Assembly (NCBI GenBank): GCA_003518885.1
Contig: DOXU01000242.1
Location: 1-7,769 of the forward strand
Source: Oscillospiraceae bacterium
Lineage (GTDB): Bacteria; Bacillota; Clostridia; Oscillospirales; Ethanoligenentaceae
Direction of reading: 5' to 3'
Length of the DNA stretch: 7,769 nucleotides
Below, in pieces: positions 1 to 4,175 of the stretch. The first letter of the stretch is position 1; the number at the start of each line of letters is the position of its first letter. Under the pieces are notes generated by a model that saw only the letters and a program-made list of their open reading frames with translations, searched no databases and had not been told where the DNA came from. A program made the position numbers and the translations under genes.

Positions 1-60
1 CCGTCCAATACCAATGTGGCATACCAGAAAGACGATTTTGTGTTACTTTTACATGATTGA
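1..60 (+). CDS. C-terminal tail of an upstream gene (partial, unidentified)
   Basis: Frame 1 is open from the window edge to a TGA at 58-60 and encodes 19 residues ending DDFVLLLHD. It is too short to identify. Frame 2 is also open, up to a TAA at 77-79, and ends MIDDFVRL, so the reading frame of the upstream gene is not certain. Frame 1 is preferred only because its composition looks more protein-like. The same four residues, DDFV, occur in both frames because of a 12-base direct repeat (31-42 and 59-70). Either frame stops within 25 bases of the next start, so the following phosphodiesterase gene is probably cotranscribed with whatever lies upstream. Confidence 0.35.
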   Translation, partial: PSNTNVAYQKDDFVLLLHD

Positions 61-70
61 CGATTTTGTG
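31..70 (+). repeat. 12-base direct repeat ahead of yfcE
   Basis: GACGATTTTGTG occurs at 31-42 and again at 59-70, a 28-base period. The second copy ends at the first base of the GAGG ribosome binding site (70-73) of the following gene. Both copies are exact. The spacing is not a multiple of three, so the copies fall in different reading frames. A small local duplication is the simplest explanation, but a paired binding site is possible. Confidence 0.6.
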
Positions 71-83
71 AGGTTATAATAAA

Positions 84-626
84 ATGAAAATTTTCTTTAT
101 GTCGGATATCCATGGTTCAGTACATTATTTAGAATCAGCTTTGCACGCTTACGAGCGTGAACAGGCTAATTCAATGGTCATTCTTGGAGATGAATTGTAT
201 CATGGGGCAAGAAATCCTCTGACAGAGGAATATGGGCCCAAAAAGGTGACAGAACTTTTAAATGAGCATGCTAGCGAAATCATTGCCGTGCGCGGAAATT
301 GTGATAGTGAAGTGGATTCCATGGTGCTCGATTATCCGATAATGGCTGATTATTCTATTTTGTTTTTTGCGGATAGACGTTTCTTTTTGACTCATGGGCA
401 CTTGTTCAACGAAACACATCTTCCTCCACTCGCGCCAGGTGATGTTTTTTGTTATGGGCATACACATATTCCCAAAGCTGAAAAACAGGGGAATATTTAT
501 GTATTGAATCCAGGCTCAATTGCTTTACCGAAGAATAATACGCCACACACCTATGGAGTTTTAGAGGAAGACGTATTTACGATAAAACAATTGGATGGCA
601 CAGTGTATAAAAAAATCGACTTTTGA
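84..626 (+). CDS. yfcE: YfcE-family metallophosphodiesterase
   Basis: This is a 180-residue cytoplasmic calcineurin-like phosphoesterase of the YfcE/MJ0936 group (E. coli YfcE is about 184 residues). These enzymes use two metal ions, usually manganese, to hydrolyse phosphodiesters; the natural substrate is not settled. All metal-binding motifs are visible in order: D8-x-H10 (SDIHG), G35-D36, G71-N72-C73-D74, T103-H104-G105-H106 and G125-H126-T127-H128, followed by the family's NPGS at 142-145. The protein looks full length and intact, with no signal peptide or membrane segment. The start at 84 is supported by GAGG at 70-73, ten bases upstream. The gene is followed by a terminator, so it is the last member of its own transcription unit and is separate from the regulator downstream. 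The family call is firm; the physiological role is not. Confidence 0.93.
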   Translation: MKIFFMSDIHGSVHYLESALHAYEREQANSMVILGDELYHGARNPLTEEYGPKKVTELLNEHASEIIAVRGNCDSEVDSMVLDYPIMADYSILFFADRRFFLTHGHLFNETHLPPLAPGDVFCYGHTHIPKAEKQGNIYVLNPGSIALPKNNTPHTYGVLEEDVFTIKQLDGTVYKKIDF

Positions 627-629
627 GAT

Positions 630-698
630 AAAAGGACAAAAGAAAAGCGGAATTGGGCATTAGTGTCGCAAGTCGGCACTTTTTTATTGTCCTTTTTT
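630..698 (+). terminator. Terminator after yfcE, nested hairpin
   Basis: An inner stem GTGTCG (663-668) pairs with CGGCAC (674-679) around the loop CAAGT, with one G-U pair, and runs straight into six T's (680-685). This is a standard intrinsic terminator. It is enclosed by a perfect ten-base outer stem, AAAAGGACAA (630-639) with TTGTCCTTTT (687-696), whose 3' arm carries a second T run. It begins just four bases after the yfcE stop codon and separates yfcE from the regulator unit. Confidence 0.8.
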
Positions 699-741
699 GT
701 AGGTGAAAAACCATTGGATATAGAATGAAAGGGTGAAAAGC

Positions 742-770
742 TTGATTTTTTATGCTACGGCAGATAAGAT
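742..770 (+). promoter_or_regulatory. Candidate promoter for the RpiR-family regulator
   Basis: TTGATT (742-747) and TAAGAT (765-770) are separated by exactly 17 bases, and each matches four of six sigma-70/sigma-A consensus positions. Transcription would begin near 777, leaving only a short leader before the start codon at 791. The position downstream of the yfcE terminator is right for the start of a new unit. The match is moderate and the short leader would trim part of the ribosome binding region, so this is a candidate only. Confidence 0.4.
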
Positions 771-790
771 AAGGGGAGAGGGATGAGAAT

Positions 791-1660
791 ATGAGTCTGG
801 ATGTGTTAAATCAGATAGAAACGGTATTTTCCACTTTTTCAAAGGGCCAAAAGTATATCGCGCGCTATATTATGGAGCATTATGATAAAGCGGCATTTAT
901 GACGGCTTCTAAGCTAGGGAGCATTGTAGGCGTTAGTGAATCAACGGTTGTTCGTTTTGCATCAGAATTGGGATACGATGGATACCCACAGCTTCAGCAT
1001 GCTTTGCAAGAAATGGTTCGTAGTAAATTGACCTCTGTGCAACGTATTGAGGTTTCTACAAATATGCTTGGACAAGGAAATATCCTAGAAAAAGTTTGCA
1101 ATGCAGATATAGAAAAAATTCATAAGACACTAAGCGAAATCTCTAGAAAGGATTTTGATGCTGCTGTAAATGCTATTGTGAAGGCACACAAAGTTTATAT
1201 TATCGGTGTACGTAGTGCGGCAACGCTTGCTAACTTCATTGGATTCTATTTTAACTTGATTTTAGATAATGCTATCTTGATACATATGGCAAGTGATAGT
1301 GAACTGTTTGAGCAAATTCTGCGTGTTGACGAAAATGATGTGGTTATTGGAATTAGTTTTCCACGCTATTCTACGCGAACAGTTAAAGCAATGAAATATG
1401 CATCCTCGCGTGGTGCAGATGTTATTTCCATTACAGACAGTAAGCTCTCTCCTTTGTATGCTTATTCAAAATACAATCTTCTTGCACGTAGCGATATGGT
1501 TTCCTTTTTGGATTCCTTAGTGGCCCCATTATCCCTTATTAATGCATTGATTGTCGCGGTAGGCATGAAGAGGCAAGATCAAGTTTACCGCACGTTTGCC
1601 GAATTAGAACGTATTTGGGAAGAATACGATGTTTATGAAAAGCCAGGAACAGAAGAATGA
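791..1660 (+). CDS. MurR/RpiR-family transcriptional regulator (HTH + SIS)
   Basis: A 289-residue DNA-binding regulator of the RpiR family, which senses phosphosugars through a SIS domain. The N-terminal HTH_6 domain covers about residues 1-77, with the recognition segment around 39-68 (KLGSIVGVSESTVVRFASEL). The SIS domain covers about 122-250, with VYIIGVRSAATLANF at 135-149, the strand DVVIGISFPRYS at 183-194 and VISITDS at 211-217. Length and domain order are normal for the family. The start at 791 is preceded by a purine-rich GGGGAGAGGG (773-782). An ATG at 783 lies in another frame and stops after three codons. The 3' end overlaps the flavoprotein gene by ATGA, so the two are probably translated together. 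No sugar-metabolism gene is nearby, so the ligand and targets cannot be inferred from context; autoregulation is possible. Confidence 0.92.
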   Translation: MSLDVLNQIETVFSTFSKGQKYIARYIMEHYDKAAFMTASKLGSIVGVSESTVVRFASELGYDGYPQLQHALQEMVRSKLTSVQRIEVSTNMLGQGNILEKVCNADIEKIHKTLSEISRKDFDAAVNAIVKAHKVYIIGVRSAATLANFIGFYFNLILDNAILIHMASDSELFEQILRVDENDVVIGISFPRYSTRTVKAMKYASSRGADVISITDSKLSPLYAYSKYNLLARSDMVSFLDSLVAPLSLINALIVAVGMKRQDQVYRTFAELERIWEEYDVYEKPGTEE

Positions 1661-2865
1661 AAAAACGTGTTATTATTGTTGGTGCGGGAGCAGCAGGAAT
1701 GCTCGCGGCCGGTTTTGCTGCAAAACAGCATGAAGTCTTTTTAGTTGAACGAAATGAAAAACCTGGGCGCAAGTTGATGATTACGGGAAAAGGCCGTTGC
1801 AATGTAACCAACAATTGTATGCCTGATGAATTTTTACGTCATGTACCGGTGAATTCACGCTTTCTTTATGGTGCGCTTTCGCGCTTTGCACCCGTGGATA
1901 CGATGACACTCATGGAGAAATTAGGTGTTCCGCTGAAAACCGAACGTGGGCGACGTGTATTTCCGATTTCAGATAAGGCCGCTGATGTTGTGGATGCATT
2001 GAAGAAATTTTCGGCGCCTGCACAATTCTGTGTAGGACGCGTAAAAAAACTTCTGTTTCAAGATGGAGCCGTCAAGGGTGTTGTTCTGGAAGACGGCAGA
2101 GAAATTTCGGCGGATGCAGTTATTCTTTCCACGGGAGGAACTTCTTATCCAACGACCGGTTCTACAGGGGATGGGTATGATTTAGCTAGACAAGCGGGAC
2201 ACACAATTGTTTCGCCTAAGGCATCATTGGTTCCTATTGTTACTACGGAAGAATGGCCATCCAAAGTGATGGGGTTGTCACTGCGTAATGTCAAATTAAC
2301 AGTGCATAAGAAGAAACGTGAGGTTTTTAGTGAATTAGGGGAAATGCTATTTACACATTTTGGCGTTTCCGGTCCACTTGTGCTTTCAGCGAGTTCTTAT
2401 CTTAGAGATCCTAAAGGCAGCGTTTTGTCCATTGATTTGAAGCCGGCCCTTTCTTTCCAGAAATTAGATGCGCGCTTGCAAAGGGAATTTGCAGCAGGGT
2501 CAACACAAGCACTCTCTAATATTATGCGTTCACTTTTGCCCAGAAAGTTAATTCCTATTTGTTTGTTTGCTGCGGGTGTCGATGGAACAAAGCAAGGGGC
2601 ACAAGCGACGAAAGAAGATCGCAAGGCTCTTATTGAAGTATTAAAAGATCTTGCGTTGCACGTGCATGGTTTTCGTCCGGTTGAAGAAGCAATCATTACT
2701 TCGGGAGGAGTCAATGTAAAAGAGGTAGACCCGAAAACGATGGAGTCTAAGCGTGTGCACGGTTTATATTTTGCGGGGGAGATTTTGGATGTAGATGCCC
2801 ATACTGGTGGCTATAATTTACAAATTGCCTTTGCAACTGGATTTGCAGCTAGCCACGCAATTTAA
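1657..2865 (+). CDS. YhiN/HI0933-type NAD(P)/FAD-dependent flavoprotein
   Basis: A 402-residue FAD-binding protein of the HI0933/YhiN family, an uncharacterised group of soluble flavoproteins usually annotated as NAD(P)/FAD-dependent oxidoreductases or aminoacetone oxidases. The N-terminal Rossmann motif GAGAAG is at 9-14, followed by the acidic residue of the second strand at E31 and the family signature GRKLMITGKGRCNVTN at 37-52. Further signatures are ILSTGGTSYPTTGSTGDGY at 156-174, LFTHFGVSGP at 231-240 and the C-terminal FAD contact region GLYFAGEILDVDAHTGGYN at 369-387. The length is typical and no frame disruption is seen. It starts inside the regulator gene (ATGA overlap at 1657-1660) with a weak AGGAA upstream, which points to coupling. 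No terminator separates it from cmk. The family is clear; the reaction and substrate are unknown. Confidence 0.92.
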   Translation: MKKRVIIVGAGAAGMLAAGFAAKQHEVFLVERNEKPGRKLMITGKGRCNVTNNCMPDEFLRHVPVNSRFLYGALSRFAPVDTMTLMEKLGVPLKTERGRRVFPISDKAADVVDALKKFSAPAQFCVGRVKKLLFQDGAVKGVVLEDGREISADAVILSTGGTSYPTTGSTGDGYDLARQAGHTIVSPKASLVPIVTTEEWPSKVMGLSLRNVKLTVHKKKREVFSELGEMLFTHFGVSGPLVLSASSYLRDPKGSVLSIDLKPALSFQKLDARLQREFAAGSTQALSNIMRSLLPRKLIPICLFAAGVDGTKQGAQATKEDRKALIEVLKDLALHVHGFRPVEEAIITSGGVNVKEVDPKTMESKRVHGLYFAGEILDVDAHTGGYNLQIAFATGFAASHAI

Positions 2866-2877
2866 AATATATGAGTC

Positions 2878-2901
2878 AGGCGGATAAGAAGATTTCCGTC
2901 T
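2878..2901 (+). promoter_or_regulatory. Short hairpin abutting the cmk ribosome binding site
   Basis: AGGCGGA (2878-2884) can pair with TCCGTCT (2895-2901), including one G-U pair, around a ten-base loop. The stem ends one base before the AGGAGG (2903-2908) that serves cmk. There is no T tract, so it is not a terminator. It could affect access to the ribosome binding site or mark an RNA processing point, or it may be chance. Confidence 0.3.
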
Positions 2902-2913
2902 CAGGAGGCCTAT

Positions 2914-3579
2914 ATGTTCAATATCGCAATTGATGGACCTGCAGGAGCGGGAAAAAGTACACTTTCACGTAAGTTGGCAGAGCGTTTGGGTTTCGTTTAT
3001 GCAGATACCGGTGCTTTATATCGGGCAGTTGGCCTGTATGCTTTGCGCCACGGCGTACAGCCAGATGACGCACCACGTGTAGAGAAATTGTTACAAACGT
3101 TAGATTTAAAAATGGAATTAACGACGTCTGGCCAGCGGATTTTGATGAATGGAGAAAATGTATCAGCTTTGATCCGCACGCCGGAAGTTTCTACGGCAGC
3201 ATCTTGTGTGTCAGCCATTCCTTCTGTGCGGGCCTTTCTATTAGATTTACAGAAAAATGTCGCAAAAACAAGTAATATTGTTATGGATGGTCGGGATATT
3301 GGCACCATAGTGCTTCCAGATGCGGAATTAAAAATATTTTTAACAGCAAGCGCTGAAGATCGGGCAGGACGACGCTTTGCTGAATTGACTCAAAAAGGGC
3401 TAGAAATCACCTATCCGGAAGTTTTACGAGAGGTAAAAGAAAGAGATCAACGCGATACAACGCGAGCGGTTTCCCCATTGTGCGCTGCGAAAGATGCTGT
3501 TGTTGTCAATACAACAGGATATGAACTGGAACGCTCGTTAGAGCGGCTTTATCAGATTGCGAAGGAGCGTTTGAAATGA
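2914..3579 (+). CDS. cmk: Cytidylate kinase
   Basis: A 221-residue cytoplasmic (d)CMP kinase that transfers phosphate from ATP to CMP or dCMP, recycling the nucleotide released by RNA turnover and by phospholipid synthesis. The P-loop GPAGAGKS is at residues 8-15, followed by the nucleoside monophosphate binding stretch YADTGALYRA at 29-38. MDGRDIGT (124-131) is the CMP kinase signature. The lid arginines lie in RDQRDTTRAVSPL at 177-189. Length is normal for the short bacterial type, with no fused domain. AGGAGG (2903-2908) lies five bases before the ATG. The stop overlaps the acyltransferase start by ATGA. The cmk-S1 gene neighbourhood is widely conserved (E. coli cmk-rpsA, B. subtilis cmk-ypfD) and is kept here with two extra coding segments in between. 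Confidence 0.97.
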   Translation: MFNIAIDGPAGAGKSTLSRKLAERLGFVYADTGALYRAVGLYALRHGVQPDDAPRVEKLLQTLDLKMELTTSGQRILMNGENVSALIRTPEVSTAASCVSAIPSVRAFLLDLQKNVAKTSNIVMDGRDIGTIVLPDAELKIFLTASAEDRAGRRFAELTQKGLEITYPEVLREVKERDQRDTTRAVSPLCAAKDAVVVNTTGYELERSLERLYQIAKERLK

Positions 3580-4175
3580 CGCTTTATGATTTTGGCCTTC
3601 GTTTTGCGGCCCCGTTTTTTCGTTTCATTTTAAGAGTACATTCAGACGGTGCCAGCCAAATCCCGGAAGCACCCTTGATTGTTTGTACCAATCACCGATC
3701 CAATGCCGATCCTATCATTTTGGGCGCTTCTTTTCCCAGACAGATTTGTTATATGGCAAAGGCGGAATTATTTAAAGTTCCCATCCTGGGAGGTTTGATT
3801 ACAGCTCTTGGTGCGTTTCCCGTCAATAGAGGAGCAGGGGATGGAAAATCGCTCGACGCGGCTTCTCGTGTTTTAAAAAGTGGGAAGGTATTGGGTGTGT
3901 TTCCGGAAATGCATCGGAATCGAGCCAAAACAGGGTTAATGCGATTTCATTCTGGTGCACTACGGATGGCCGATCAAACGGGGGTTCCACTCCTACCAGC
4001 CGCAATTATTAGGGAAAAAGGCATTTGGCCATTTAGGCGGATTTACATGGTCTTTGGTTCGCCTGTCACGGCAGAGGAGCTTGGCTATAGTAAAACAGAT
4101 CCAAAGAGTCGGCACGAAGCTTGTGCACGACTCAGAGAGAAAGTCTGGCATCTTATGGAGGAAAATAGGCAGTGA
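3576..4175 (+). CDS. plsC: PlsC-type 1-acyl-sn-glycerol-3-phosphate acyltransferase
   Basis: A 199-residue lysophosphatidic acid acyltransferase of the PlsC/LPLAT family, which adds the second acyl chain to make phosphatidic acid at the inner face of the membrane. The catalytic H-x4-D motif is NHRSNAD, with H40 and D45. Motif II is the stretch GAFPVNRG (79-86), motif III lies at 109-116, and motif IV is around LLPAAI (139-144). Motif III reads FPEMHRNR where most members have FPEGTRSR; the essential E and R remain, but the usual G-T/H pair is changed. A hydrophobic N-terminal segment (about 6-20) may associate with the membrane. The length is slightly short but normal for compact bacterial members. 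AAGGAG (3562-3567) lies eight bases before the ATG, and both ends overlap neighbouring genes by four bases (cmk and ispH), so it is embedded in the operon. Confidence 0.9.
   Translation: MTLYDFGLRFAAPFFRFILRVHSDGASQIPEAPLIVCTNHRSNADPIILGASFPRQICYMAKAELFKVPILGGLITALGAFPVNRGAGDGKSLDAASRVLKSGKVLGVFPEMHRNRAKTGLMRFHSGALRMADQTGVPLLPAAIIREKGIWPFRRIYMVFGSPVTAEELGYSKTDPKSRHEACARLREKVWHLMEENRQ

Noticed and set aside
57..80. TTGACG (57-62) and a perfect TATAAT (75-80) just before yfcE, resembling a promoter
   Set aside because: The spacer is only 12 bases, and a transcript from this -10 would begin around 87, after the start codon at 84. The TATAAT is more likely chance sequence between the ribosome binding site and the ATG.
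783..794. Three-codon mini-ORF (ATG AGA ATA TGA) overlapping the start of the RpiR-family gene
   Set aside because: Such tiny frames arise easily by chance in A/G-rich leader sequence, and nothing else supports translation or a regulatory role.
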